A stretch of DNA of 64,000 bases, taken from the NCBI GenBank assembly GCA_037045585.1, contig JBAOIR010000089.1:1-64000 (forward strand), written 5' to 3'. The DNA is from SSF14 sp037045585. GTDB taxonomy: Bacteria; Actinomycetota; Acidimicrobiia; Acidimicrobiales; Microtrichaceae. Under the pieces are notes generated by a model. It made no database searches and had not been told where the DNA came from. It was given only the letters and a program-made list of their open reading frames with translations. Shown here piece after piece: positions 10,706-20,087 of this stretch. The translations under genes were made by a program, and so were the position numbers. Within the stretch, counting starts at the first letter, position 1. The number at the start of each line of letters is the position of its first letter.

Positions 10706-12403
10706 GTGAGTGACCTCGAGCCCGTCGACATCCCGACCGAGCTGGCTGCGCTCGACCGGGCCCGGGATGCGACGAAGGTGAAGCTGGCGAAGCTGTCGAC
10801 GATCGACAACGAGGCGGCCGACGAGTATTCGGCGGCCTTCATGGACCACATGGTCGGCGTCACGATCGACAAGCTCCGCCAGGAGCTGGTGGTGTTCGGC
10901 CGCATCGACGACGACCTGCCCTGGCGCGTCGGGCTCTACGGCATCGATTCCGGCGGTGAGCAGCTGGTGATCGACTGGCGGGCGCCGTTCGCCGAGGGGT
11001 TCTACCAGGCGACCCTCGACGAGCCCCGTGGCCTCCGCCGGCGTGTGAGCTACGTCGGCTGCGATCACCGACCTCTTCGTCGAGGACTTCGTCCACCGGC
11101 GAGGTCGGGGGTCGTCGCCGCTGCTGGCGCGAGCTGTCGCGGAGTCGCGGCACCGAGATGCGCGCCGCGGTCGCCACCCTGCAGTCCGAACAGGACCGTC
11201 TCGTCCGCCTCGACCCGGCAGCGCAACTGGTGCTGCGCGGCGGGCCGGGCACCGGCAAGACCGTCGTGGGCTGCACCGTGCGGCGTGGCTCGTCTACAAC
11301 GACCGCCGCATCACGGCCGAGCGCATCCTCGTGATCGGGCCGAGCGATCGGTTCCTGCGCTTCGTGTCGGCGGTGCTGCCGACCCTCGGCGAGTCGCGGA
11401 TCACCCAGACCACCTTCGACCGGCTCCTCGGCGCGTCGCACCGGCGGGCGCGACGAGCGCTGGCTCGACGTGCTCGACCGCCTCGAGGCGAGCCTGCCGC
11501 AGCCCGACGACGGTGCGGTCGGGTCACCCGGATCCCCGAGGACGAGATCGCCGACCTGTGCGAGCGTGTGCTCGCCTGGTCGCTGCCCTGGCGCGAGCGT
11601 CGCAAGGTCTTCGTCGGCCGGGTGCCGTCGCAACACGAGATCAACGCGCCGGCGAGGCGACCCGCGGCGGTGGAGCGGTGCTGCCCGCCGTCAGCACGAC
11701 CGCCGCCTGGAAGCGAACCACCTCGAAGGCATCGCTCGACCGCTCGGCGCTCCGGCCGACCTGATCGACGCCTGGCTCGGACCCCGAGGCCGCGACAACC
11801 CCACCGACGGCGCGCTTCTCGACGAGGTGCACGCCCGCTTCGAGGGGGTGCCCGCCACCTACGCCCACGTGATCGTCGACGAGGCCCAGGACCTGACCCT
11901 GCTCCAGCTTCGGGCGGTGATGCGCCGCTCCGACGGCCTGACGCTCGTCGGCGACGACGCCCAGCGGTCGATCCCCCCGGGCCTCGGCCTGCGGCGGGCG
12001 GCCGAGCTGCTCGGCGCGCCGCTCGACGAGATGGCCACCGCGTACCGCATGTCGGCCGAGATCGCCGACTGGCTCAACGCCCACGCCGACGCCACGGCAT
12101 CGACGCGGTCGAGCTGGTCGGCATCCGACCGAACGGCACGCCGTGCGTCGATGCACCTCGACCGACGCCGAGACGCATCGGGCCCGCCTGGCCGAACGCT
12201 GGGACAACGTCGCGCTGATCGAGCGGTCCGACGTCTGGACCCACAAGGGCGTCGAGTACGACGCGGTCGTCGTCGACACGGCCGGCATGAGCGCCCACGA
12301 GGTGTACCTCGCGGCGTCCCGCGCCGCCCACGAGCTCGTCCCCGCACCGCACGGCGGGCCCGCGATGCGGGTCGCGACATCGCTGCCGCGAGACTCGCGG
12401 TGA
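10706..12403 (+). CDS. helD: HelD-type UvrD/Rep-like helicase (RNA polymerase-associated), many frameshifts
   Basis: HelD ATPases pry RNA polymerase off nucleic acids and recycle it. The N-terminal part (ELAALDRARDATKVKLAKL, FGRIDDDLPWRVGLYGID) is the coiled-coil arm and SH3-like region. Next come ITDLFVEDFV, SRGTEMRAAVATLQSEQD and Walker A GGPGTGKTVV. Motif II VDEAQDLTLLQLRA and GDDAQRS follow, then the C-terminal KGVEYDAVVVD and YLAASRAAHELV. These pieces lie in all three frames with at least six switches between 11,055 and 12,120. Summed length is ~565 codons, short against ~700 for the family, so small deletions may be present as well. The stop overlaps the ATG of the next gene (TGATG). 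Confidence 0.82.
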
Positions 12404-13143
12404 TGGAACTGCTGCTGCTGTCGAACTCGACGAACTACGGCGAGTCGATGTACGCCCACGCGGCCGCTGCCTTCGCCGCCGTCACCGACGGCCGGACCGT
12501 CACGTTCGTGCCGTACGCGCTTGCCGACTGGGACGACTACGCCGACCGGGCCATCGAGGCGTTCGGAGCGTTCGGCATCGAGGCCCAGTCGGCGCATCGA
12601 TCGTCGGCGCCGGAGCGGGCCATCCTCGAGGCCGACGTCATCATGATGGGCGGCGGCAACACGTTCCGGCTGCTCGACGCGCTGATCGGCCTCGGTGTGG
12701 TGGAGGAACTCGGCATGAGGGTGCGGACCGGGCTGACCCGCTACATGGGCGCGTCCGCCGGCACGAACGTCGCCTGTCCCAGCATCCGCACCACCAACGA
12801 CATGCCGATCTGCCGCCCGCCAACGTTCACCGCGCTCCGTCTCGTGCCGTTCCAGATCAACCTCCACTACGTCGATCCCGACCCCGACACCACGTTCATG
12901 GGGGAGAGTCGCGACGAGCGGATCTCGGAGTTCCTCGAGGAGAGCGACTGCCCGGTCCTCGCGATGTACGAGGGCTCGTGGCTCAGGGTGTCCGGTACCC
13001 ACGCCACGGTCACCGGCCCCGCCCGGCTGTTCGAACGGTCCGGTTGTTCCGACTTCGCCGACGGTGTGGACGTGTCGGAGCTGATGCACCTCCGGCCTTC
13101 GTTCGACACGGGGCGCCGGCCGGTATCGTCCCGACTCCGGTAG
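12403..13143 (+). CDS. pepE: Dipeptidase E-like serine peptidase (S51)
   Basis: Cytoplasmic serine peptidase related to Asp-dipeptidases and cyanophycinase. The 246-residue protein starts MELLLLSNSTNYG, typical for PepE, and has GGGNTFRLLDAL, the nucleophile elbow MGASAGTNVA, the conserved TTNDMPICRPP, and LVPFQINLHYVDP with the family His. It starts at an ATG overlapping the helD stop, so it is probably co-transcribed with helD. One intact frame. Length agrees with the family (about 230-240). Confidence 0.88.
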   Translation: MELLLLSNSTNYGESMYAHAAAAFAAVTDGRTVTFVPYALADWDDYADRAIEAFGAFGIEAQSAHRSSAPERAILEADVIMMGGGNTFRLLDALIGLGVVEELGMRVRTGLTRYMGASAGTNVACPSIRTTNDMPICRPPTFTALRLVPFQINLHYVDPDPDTTFMGESRDERISEFLEESDCPVLAMYEGSWLRVSGTHATVTGPARLFERSGCSDFADGVDVSELMHLRPSFDTGRRPVSSRLR

Positions 13144-13258
13144 GGTCACCGGTACCACCGTGCTTCGCTGGGACCTCTTCATCACCGGTGCACGGCCTCC
13201 ACGGTCGCAGCGTGGGTCCTTCGGTCGCCTCCTCTGAGCCCAACTCGAGGAGTTCACC

Positions 13259-14351
13259 ATGTCCCACCAACCCACCGCCGTTGTCTATTGCGAGGGCAAC
13301 TTCGGCGACATCGACGGCAAGACCGCCAACGGTCTGGTCCGCCATTCCGAGACGTACCGCATCCTCTCGGTGATCGACAGTCGTCACACCGGCAAGGACA
13401 GCGGTGCCGTGTTGGGCGACGGGCCGAATGGCATCCCCGTCGTCACCGATCTTGCCGCAGCCCTCGCCCTGACCGGGTCGGCGCCCGACATGCTCATCTA
13501 CGGGATGGCTCCCGCCAGCGGCATGCTGTCGGCGGACGAACGGCTCGTGCTGCTCGGTGCGATGGAGCAGGGGATCGGCATCGTGAACGGCCTCCACGAG
13601 TTCCTGTCCGACGATCCGGAGTTCGCGGCGGCTGCTGCCGCGTACCGGCGTGATCATGCTCGATGTGCGTCGGCCTCGCGACAAGAAGGACCTGCGGATG
13701 TTCAGCGGCCGGATCGACGGGGTCACCTGCCCCCGCATCGCCGTGCTGGGCACCGATGGCGCGATCGGCAAGCGCACCACCGCCACGATCCTCGTGCGGG
13801 CGCTCAACGACCGGGGCATCCGTGCCGTGCTGGTCGGCACCGGTCAGACCGGCCTCATCCAGGGAGCGAAGTACGGCGTCGCACTCGACGCGATTCCGTG
13901 CCAGTTCTGCTCCGGTGAGATGGAGTCCGCTGTCGTCGACGCGTTCGAGGGCGAACACCCCGACGTCATCGTGATCGAGGGCCAGGGCGCGCTCAGCCAC
14001 CCGGCCTACCTCAGCTCGGCGTTCATCCTCCGGGGCAGCCGTCCCGACGCCGTGGTGCTGCAGCACGCGCCGGGCCGGACGATGCTCGGCGACTTCCCCG
14101 CCGTGCCGATGCCGACGCCCGAGAGCGAGATCCGCCTCATCGAGACCTTCGCCGACACGAAGGTGATCGGCCTGACGATCAACCACGAGCACATGACCGA
14201 CGCCGAGGTCACCGCCGCGATCACGATGTACGAGCTCGAGCTCGGCATCCCGGCGACCGACGCCCTCGGCCGCCCGCCCGAGCGACTGGTCGACATGGTG
14301 CTGGAGGCCTTCCCCCAGCTGAGTTCGAGGATGGCGTCCAGCGCGTCGTGA
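13259..14351 (+). CDS. DUF1611 (DgcN-like) P-loop-type protein, one frameshift
   Basis: DUF1611 includes DgcN, a D-glutamate N-acetyltransferase. The N-terminal Rossmann-like half (VVYCEGNFGDIDGKTANGLV, VIDSRHTGKDSGAVLGDG) is in one frame. After a shift near 13,650 the C-terminal half reads RIAVLGTDGAIGKRTTATI, a P-loop-like motif, then VGTGQTGLIQGAKYG and VIEGQGALSHPAYLSS. Total ~364 codons, about family size. Its stop overlaps the GTG start of an amino-acid racemase by four bases, so the two are a translationally coupled pair, fitting modification or catabolism of a D-amino acid. The exact substrate is inference. Confidence 0.82.
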
Positions 14352-15427
14352 CCGCGCCACGGTTGGAGGTCCGGCTCGACCAGCTCGGCCACAACGCTGC
14401 GACCCTCGTCGGGCGTCTCGCCCGGCGGGGTGTCGCCGTCACCGCGGTGACGAAGGCGACCCTCGGTTCCCCCGAGATCGCCCGTGAGCTCCTGCGGGCG
14501 GGAGTGTCGACGATCGGCGACTCACGCATCGAGAACCTCGAGCGGCTCCGGCATGCCGGTATCGACGCGCCGACGCTCTTGATCCGCTCGCCGATGATCA
14601 GCCAGGTCGATCGGGTCGTCGCCAGCGCGGACGTGAGCTGCAACACCGAGATCGACGTGATCGACCGATTGTCGCTCGCTGCCCGAGGACAACGCCGACG
14701 TCACGGCGTGATCCTGATGGTGGAGTTGGGTGACCTCCGCGAGGGCATCCTGCCACGAGACCTCGACGACGCCGTGCGGAGCACGCTCTCGTTCCCCGGC
14801 ATCGTGCTGAAGGGGATCGGGACGAACCTCGCCTGCCAGAGCGGTGTGGTGCCCGACGCCGTGAACATGGCCGAACTCTCGCGGCTGGCGGCCGGGATCG
14901 CCGAACGGTTCGGCATCACGATGGACGTCGTGTCCGGCGGCAACTCGGCGAACCTGGACTGGGCACTCGACAGCGGGTCTGACATCGGCCTCGTGAACGA
15001 CCTCCGGTTGGGTGAGTCGATCCTGCTGGGCCGAGAGCCGCTCCATCGGCGGGCGCTCGACGGCCTGCACACCGACGTGTTCACGCTCGTGGCCGAGGTG
15101 ATCGAGTCCAAGGTGAAGCCGACGGTGCCCTGGGGTTCCCTCGGCGAGACGGCGTTCGGGGCGCAGCCAGCCGCGGTGGATCGAGGCGACCGCCGCCGCG
15201 TGATCGTCGCCGTTGGCCGTCAGGACGTCGATCCCGACGGGCTCGTCGCTCCCGACGGCTTCCGGATCCTCGGAGCGAGCAGCGACCACCTGGTCCTCGA
15301 CGCCGGCGATCATGCCGCGCCGGTCGGTTCGGAGTTGCGTTTCGGGCTGAACTACAGCGCGCTCGTGCGGGCGATCACCTCCTCGTTCGTCGCCACCACG
15401 ATGCTCCGGACCCCCGTCCTCACCTGA
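14348..15427 (+). CDS. PLP-dependent alanine/ornithine racemase-family enzyme
   Basis: A fold-III PLP enzyme of 359 residues. The N-terminal barrel has LEVRLDQLGHNAATLV, the expected PLP lysine in VTAVTKATLGSPE, and GDSRIENLERL, which is closest to the ornithine-racemase/YhfX side of the alanine racemase family. Middle motifs are VELGDLREGILP, GIGTNLACQSGV and SGGNSANLDW; the C-terminal beta domain ends LRFGLNYSALVRAI. The GTG start overlaps the DUF1611 stop, so both act together. It may racemise the amino acid that DUF1611 acylates, or supply its D-substrate. The reading frame is intact. Confidence 0.82.
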   Translation: MTAPRLEVRLDQLGHNAATLVGRLARRGVAVTAVTKATLGSPEIARELLRAGVSTIGDSRIENLERLRHAGIDAPTLLIRSPMISQVDRVVASADVSCNTEIDVIDRLSLAARGQRRRHGVILMVELGDLREGILPRDLDDAVRSTLSFPGIVLKGIGTNLACQSGVVPDAVNMAELSRLAAGIAERFGITMDVVSGGNSANLDWALDSGSDIGLVNDLRLGESILLGREPLHRRALDGLHTDVFTLVAEVIESKVKPTVPWGSLGETAFGAQPAAVDRGDRRRVIVAVGRQDVDPDGLVAPDGFRILGASSDHLVLDAGDHAAPVGSELRFGLNYSALVRAITSSFVATTMLRTPVLT

Positions 15428-15440
15428 CCCGCGCCTGACC

Positions 15441-15504
15441 CTCACCTGTTCTGTCCTGCGGATTCGCCCCTGCAGGGGCCACTTTGCAGGACAGAAGCGG
15501 TGAG
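15441..15504. repeat. Nested-hairpin intergenic repeat, copy 1
   Basis: This 64-base element is nearly self-complementary. The outer arms pair CTCACC…TTCTGTCCTGC with GCAGGACAGAA…GGTGAG, and the centre holds a second hairpin of GCCCCT against AGGGGC. A second copy with about 85 percent identity lies at 60686-60750. It sits 14 bases after the racemase stop and ends 21 bases before the acyl-CoA dehydrogenase start. It may act as a terminator or as a REP-like mobile repeat; there is no T-run. Confidence 0.8.
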
Positions 15505-15525
15505 GCAAGGGCTACGGTCGGCCGG

Positions 15526-16716
15526 ATGTCGTTCGAAGTACCGGAACACGTCCGTCCCATCCGCGACGCAGTCCTGGCGTTCATGCTCGAACGGGTCGAG
15601 CCCGCCGAGCCCGTGCTGCACCAGCGCACCGAGGAGTCGCGGGCGAAGCTGAAGGAGCTCCAGGCGGAGGCGAAGGCCGAGGGCCTGTGGGCACTCGGCC
15701 ATCCGAAGGAGCTGGGCGGCGGTGGCCTGCCCTTCATGGACTACGTGTACGTGAACGAGATCCAGGGCCGCAGTGAGTTCGGGCAGTTGGCGCTCGGCAC
15801 GTACACGCTCCAGGACACGTTGATGCTGAACACGTACTCCGACGGATCGATCCGCGACCGCTACCTGCAGCCGTTGGCGAACGCCGACATCTCGCCGAGC
15901 TTCGCGATGACCGAGCCCGATGTCGCCAGCTCCGATCCCACCCAGCTGCAGACGACCGCGTTGCTCGACGGTGACGAGTGGGTGATCAACGGCCGGAAAT
16001 GGTTCACGACCGGTGCGGCGCAGGCGGCCTACACGACGATCATGTGCCGCACCGAGGATGAGTCGGTCAGTCCGTACCTGGCCTTCTCGATGATCGTCGT
16101 TCCGACCGACACGCCCGGCTACCGAATCGTGCGCGACACCCCGGTGCTGGGCATCGACCACGGTCACTACGAATTGGAGTTCACCGACCTGCGGGTGCCG
16201 GTCGAGAACCTCCTCGGTCCGCGTGGTCACGGGTTCGTGATCGCCCAGGAGCGGTTGGGCCCCGGCCGGATCTTCCACTGCATGCGATGGCTCGGCCAGG
16301 CCCAACGCGCCTACGAGTTGCTGTGCAACCGACTCAACCAGCGCACGGCGTTCGGCGAGCCGCTCGCCAAGAAGCAGCTCATGCAGTCGCACGTGTTCGA
16401 GAGTTACGCCGAGATCCAGGCGGCGCGACTGCTGACGCTCCACGCCGCGCACAAGATCGACCAAGGCGAGCAGGCCCGCGTCGAGATCGGGGCGATCAAG
16501 GTCGTCGGTGCGCGCATGCTGCACAACGTGATCGACCGGGCCATTCAGGCCTACGGTGCCGCCGGCCTGACCGACGACACCCCGCTGTCGTTCATGTACC
16601 GCACCGCCCGATTCGCTCGGATCTACGACGGGCCCGACGAGGTGCACGTGCACACGGTCGCCCGGCGCATCCTCAAGGACTACCGCGACGGCAGCGGGAT
16701 CGACTGGGGGAGTTGA
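15526..16716 (+). CDS. Acyl-CoA dehydrogenase
   Basis: FAD enzyme for alpha,beta-oxidation of an acyl-CoA; 396 residues. Start ATG 15526 (MSFEVPEHVRPIRDAV) was chosen because the longer frame would run through the upstream hairpin repeat. Recognisable are FAMTEPDVASSDPTQLQT (FAD and substrate region), WVINGRKWFTTGA, LLGPRGHGFVIAQERLGPGR, and the C-terminal AIQAYGAAGLTDDTPL and IYDGPDEVHVHTVARR. RIYDGPDEVH ends in His rather than the shorter-chain GTNEI type, as in the group related to ACAD10/11. It is followed after 31 bases by a thioesterase, suggesting an acyl-CoA operon. Confidence 0.9.
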   Translation: MSFEVPEHVRPIRDAVLAFMLERVEPAEPVLHQRTEESRAKLKELQAEAKAEGLWALGHPKELGGGGLPFMDYVYVNEIQGRSEFGQLALGTYTLQDTLMLNTYSDGSIRDRYLQPLANADISPSFAMTEPDVASSDPTQLQTTALLDGDEWVINGRKWFTTGAAQAAYTTIMCRTEDESVSPYLAFSMIVVPTDTPGYRIVRDTPVLGIDHGHYELEFTDLRVPVENLLGPRGHGFVIAQERLGPGRIFHCMRWLGQAQRAYELLCNRLNQRTAFGEPLAKKQLMQSHVFESYAEIQAARLLTLHAAHKIDQGEQARVEIGAIKVVGARMLHNVIDRAIQAYGAAGLTDDTPLSFMYRTARFARIYDGPDEVHVHTVARRILKDYRDGSGIDWGS

Positions 16717-16747
16717 CGGGGTCGAGGCTGTGCCAGGCTGAGCGCCC

Positions 16748-17569
16748 ATGAGCCGCTTCCTGAACGACACTGCCGTCACCCGAACCGCGGACGGCCGCTA
16801 CGAGGGGACGATGGACACCGGCTGGTGGATCGTCAACGGTCCCAACGGCGGCTACGTCGCGGCGCTGATCGCTCGGGCGATCGACGCCGAGGTCGCTCAC
16901 GGCGCGTCCGCCGAGACGCCGAAGACGCTCCACTCATTGACCCTGCACTACCTCCACGCCCCGGCCGAGGGTGCGGTCACGATCGACGTCACGGTCGAGC
17001 GGCGAGGCCGGTCCGTGGTCACCGCGACCGCTCGCATGTCCCAGGCCGATCAGCTGCTCGTGGTCGCGGTCGCTGCGGTCGCCGGGCAGCGTGCGAATCA
17101 CGAGTTCAACGAGCTGATCGCCCCGCAGGCCCCCGAGCCCGAGTCGCTCCCGGCGCCCGTGATCCCGGCCGATGCTCCGACGATCCCGATGAACGCCCGC
17201 TACGAGATGCGGCCGTGCCTGGGGTCGGCGACGTCGGAGTGGGGTTCGCAGACGGGCCCCATGCCGGCGGTGAGCGGCGGCTGGATCCGGTTCGCCGATC
17301 CGACGCCCATCGACGAGATCGCGCTGTGCGCCCTCACCGACGCCTGGTTCCCGCCGGTCTTCCACCGCATGCCCACACAACCGATGGCGGTGCCGACGGT
17401 CGACCTGACGGTGCACATCCGACAGCTGCCTGCCGACCCGATGGACTGGGTCCTCGCCCGGTTCGCCAGCCCGCTCGCGGTCGCCGGCTACCTCATCGAG
17501 GACGGCGAGCTGTGGGACCGCCACGGCAACCTGCTGGCGGTCAGCCGCCAGCTGGCGATCCTGGTCTGA
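16748..17569 (+). CDS. Acyl-CoA thioesterase (double hot-dog, TesB/4HBT-3 type)
   Basis: Hydrolyses acyl-CoA to free acid and CoA. The 273-residue protein has two hot-dog halves. The first contains WWIVNGPNGGYVAALIARA and LHSLTLHYLHAPAEG; the second contains GGWIRFADPTPIDEIALCAL and PTVDLTVHIRQLP. The first hot-dog helix with the GPNGGY loop is typical of this group. It lies 31 bases after the acyl-CoA dehydrogenase on the same strand and 12 bases from the end of the convergent TetR gene. Substrate chain length cannot be told from sequence. Confidence 0.87.
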   Translation: MSRFLNDTAVTRTADGRYEGTMDTGWWIVNGPNGGYVAALIARAIDAEVAHGASAETPKTLHSLTLHYLHAPAEGAVTIDVTVERRGRSVVTATARMSQADQLLVVAVAAVAGQRANHEFNELIAPQAPEPESLPAPVIPADAPTIPMNARYEMRPCLGSATSEWGSQTGPMPAVSGGWIRFADPTPIDEIALCALTDAWFPPVFHRMPTQPMAVPTVDLTVHIRQLPADPMDWVLARFASPLAVAGYLIEDGELWDRHGNLLAVSRQLAILV

Positions 17570-17581
17570 CCGTCGGGCGGC

Positions 17582-18265
17582 TCAGCCGGCCGCAGCGGTT
17601 TCGGCAGGCAGCACGGCGCGGTTGGCAGCGAGGAAGTGCTCGACGGCTCGGTCGGCGAACTCGTGGGTGAGCGGCACGGTCTCGGCGAGTGCGGCCATGA
17701 GCAGCGGACCGGCGAACAGCGTGATGGTCTCGCTGACGTCGTCGACGACCTCGGGGCGCAGGTAGCCCTCGGCGACGCCGCGCTGCAGGACCGACACCAT
17801 CACCTCGAACTGCTGCTCCTTCAGATCCTGGTCGAGTTCGGCCATGGTGCCCATCTCGGCCTTGAGCAGCATGATCGCCGGCATCAGGCGCTTCCAACTG
17901 GGGTCGCTGAGCATGTCGACGAGGGAACAGGCGAGCGTTCGGAGCGCTTGTTCGAACGGCTCGTCGTCGGCGGGCAGGTCGAGCAGGGGAGCGCAGTGGT
18001 GGAAGACGTCGTTGACCAGATCGTCCCGGGTGGCCCAGTGGCGGTACACCGTCGACTTGGCGACGCCGGACCGGGCCACGACCGCATCGACGGTCATGGC
18101 GTTGGGGCCGCCCTCCACCAGGAGGTCGGTCGCCGCCTGCATCACTGCGGCGTGGGTCCTTGCGACGCGGGCGTCCATCACGGGTGTCGATGCTACCCGG
18201 CACGTCATCTCGCCGACTGTTTGTGACGGGCGTCTCATCGAAACGGGTTGTTCGTCCGAGGTCAT
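17582..18265 (-). CDS. TetR-family transcriptional regulator
   Basis: Probable repressor of the divergent MFS exporter. The N-terminal helix-turn-helix is MTVDAVVARSGVAKSTVYRHW, followed by a ligand domain with hydrophobic helices (LMPAIMLLKAEMG, ETITLFAGPLLMAAL). The first Met at 18265 gives 227 residues; a shorter start at MDARVARTHAAV, near 18178, matches the usual distance to the helix-turn-helix better and is possible. The 67-base gap to the exporter contains an inverted repeat suited as operator. Confidence 0.9.
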   Translation of the reverse strand: MTSDEQPVSMRRPSQTVGEMTCRVASTPVMDARVARTHAAVMQAATDLLVEGGPNAMTVDAVVARSGVAKSTVYRHWATRDDLVNDVFHHCAPLLDLPADDEPFEQALRTLACSLVDMLSDPSWKRLMPAIMLLKAEMGTMAELDQDLKEQQFEVMVSVLQRGVAEGYLRPEVVDDVSETITLFAGPLLMAALAETVPLTHEFADRAVEHFLAANRAVLPAETAAAG

Positions 18266-18268
18266 AAC

Positions 18269-18289
18269 AGTACGCTACCGTCTCGTACT
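18269..18289. promoter_or_regulatory. Candidate TetR operator
   Basis: A perfect inverted repeat AGTACG-N9-CGTACT lies between the divergently read TetR and MFS genes, four bases upstream of the longer TetR start and 44 bases before the exporter ATG. A TetR dimer binding here could repress both genes. The arms are short (6 bp), so the site is a proposal from position and symmetry. Confidence 0.55.
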
Positions 18290-18332
18290 ACAAATTCCAA
18301 ACCCCCTCCCCGGATCGAAACGGACCCCTCCC

Positions 18333-19937
18333 ATGCAACCTGATGTGGACCACATCCCGAACGCGAAGCAGCGTCGGCTCATCCTGATCGCCATGTGTAC
18401 GGCGCTCGTGGCCGTCGTCGCCTCGGTGTCGGGCCTCAACGTCGCCCAGCAACAGCTGGCGACCGAGCTCGGCGCCTCCCAGAGCCAACTCCTCTGGGTC
18501 ATCAACGGCTACACGATCGCCCTGGCGGCGCTCCTCATGCCGATCGGCGCGATCGGCGACCGGTGGGGCCGCAAGCACGTCCTCGTCGGAGGCCTCGGCC
18601 TCTTCGTCGTTTCCAACGTTGTCGCAGCTCTCTCGACGACCGTCACCCAGCTCCTCCTCTCCCGGATCGCAGCGGGTGTCGGCGCCGCGATGATCATGCC
18701 GGTCACCCTGTCGGTCATCACCTCGAGCTTCCCCGCCGAAGACCGCGACCGGGCCGTCGGTGTGTGGGCCGGCTTCGCCGGCGCCGGTGGCATCCTCGGG
18801 CTGATCACCTCGTCGATCGTCGTCGACAACTTCACCTGGCCGTGGGTGTTCGCCGCCCCGGTCCTCATGGCTGCGATTGCCTTCGCGATGACCCTTCGCA
18901 GCGTCCCGAACTCTCGTGAGCACAACGGTGGGCGCTTCGACACCGTCGGATCGGTCCTCTCGGCGGTCGCCGTCGGTGCGTTCGTCCTCGGCATCCACGA
19001 AGGTCCCGAGCACGGCTGGACCGAGCCGCTCACGCTCGTCGGCCTCATCGTCGGCGTCGCCGCCGGCATCGGGTTCGTGGTCTGGGAGCTGCGTCAGACC
19101 CACCCGCTCCTCAACATCCGGGTCTTCCGCAACCGCATGCTCGCCTCGGGTTCGCTCAACCTCATGGTCGTGTTCGCCATCATGAGTGCGCTGTTCCTGG
19201 TGCTCGTGCAGTTCATGCAGGCTGCGCTCGGGTTCACCGCGCTCGGTTCGTCGGTCCGCCTCCTGCCGATGGCTGCGGTGCTCATGCCGCTCTCGTCGGT
19301 GGCGCCCCTCATCGCCCGTCGGGTCGGCGTGCGGGCCATGTTCGTCGGGGGCATCTCCCTGGTCGCGCTCGGGCTCGGCCTGATCGCCGGGCTCACGAGC
19401 ATCAGCGGCGGCTACCTCTCGGTCCTGCCCGGCCTGATGGTCCTCGCCGTCGGTGTCGGCCTCACGATGACACCGGGCACCGCCGCCATCACAGGATCGC
19501 TGCCGGTGGAGGAGCAGGGCGTGGCCTCGGCGCTCAACGACACCGTCCGTGAGCTGGGCGGCGCCGTCGGCATCGCCCTCATCGGTTCGGTGCTCAGCGC
19601 CGGCTACCAGTCGTCGGTGTCCGACGCCGTCGTCGGTCTGCCGCCGCAGGCCGCTGAGGTCGTCAAGGAAGGTATCGGTGGGGCCATTGCGCTCGGGAGC
19701 CAGCTCGGCCCCCAGGGCGACGCCGTCGTGGCAGCGGCCCGCAACGCCTTCGTCGACGGCCTGGCGCTGTCGATGTGGATCAGCATGGGTCTCGCCATTG
19801 CCGCCGCGGTGTTCGCCGCAGTGTGGACGCCGAGCCGTGCCGAGGAGTTCGCTGCCCGCGACGCCGCCCGTCTCGACGACGATCTCGACCTCGAACTCGA
19901 GCTCGAGTCAGCCGCCTCCCCGCTGATCGTGACCTGA
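18333..19937 (+). CDS. DHA2-type MFS drug exporter (14 membrane segments)
   Basis: Proton-driven multidrug efflux pump of the EmrB/QacA group, 534 residues in the inner membrane. The protein starts at ATG 18333, upstream of the first hydrophobic helix (LILIAMCTALVAVVASVSGL). Family motif A appears as GAIGDRWGRKHVLVGGL; motif C-like VTLSVITSSFP and LSRIAAGVGAAMIMPVTLS follow. The long hydrophilic acidic tail (LDDDLDLELELESAAS) is unusual but intact. The divergent TetR gene and the palindrome between them point to ligand-induced expression. It ends just before a strong hairpin. Confidence 0.9.
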   Translation: MQPDVDHIPNAKQRRLILIAMCTALVAVVASVSGLNVAQQQLATELGASQSQLLWVINGYTIALAALLMPIGAIGDRWGRKHVLVGGLGLFVVSNVVAALSTTVTQLLLSRIAAGVGAAMIMPVTLSVITSSFPAEDRDRAVGVWAGFAGAGGILGLITSSIVVDNFTWPWVFAAPVLMAAIAFAMTLRSVPNSREHNGGRFDTVGSVLSAVAVGAFVLGIHEGPEHGWTEPLTLVGLIVGVAAGIGFVVWELRQTHPLLNIRVFRNRMLASGSLNLMVVFAIMSALFLVLVQFMQAALGFTALGSSVRLLPMAAVLMPLSSVAPLIARRVGVRAMFVGGISLVALGLGLIAGLTSISGGYLSVLPGLMVLAVGVGLTMTPGTAAITGSLPVEEQGVASALNDTVRELGGAVGIALIGSVLSAGYQSSVSDAVVGLPPQAAEVVKEGIGGAIALGSQLGPQGDAVVAAARNAFVDGLALSMWISMGLAIAAAVFAAVWTPSRAEEFAARDAARLDDDLDLELELESAASPLIVT

Positions 19938-20002
19938 GTCGTGACCCCGTTCTGGCGCCTCGGAGGAATCTGGTTCTGCCGTCGCAGTCGCCGATCCTGA
20001 TC

Positions 20003-20054
20003 CCGAACTTCAGGCCCACCCGTGCCCATGGTCACGGGTGGGCCTGAAGTTCGG
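20003..20054. terminator. Bidirectional terminator hairpin, 22-bp perfect stem
   Basis: Perfect inverted repeat with arms containing GAACTTCAGGCCCACCCGTG (20005-20024) and its exact complement at 20033-20052, extended by two more pairs, around an 8-base loop CCCATGGT. It lies between the convergent MFS (ends 19937) and GH43-like (ends 20088) genes. No T-tract follows on either side, so this would be a tract-less terminator or an mRNA-end stabiliser. Confidence 0.75.
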
Positions 20055-20087
20055 TCACGGTTCCGGCACGACCGCGACGGCGCGATG

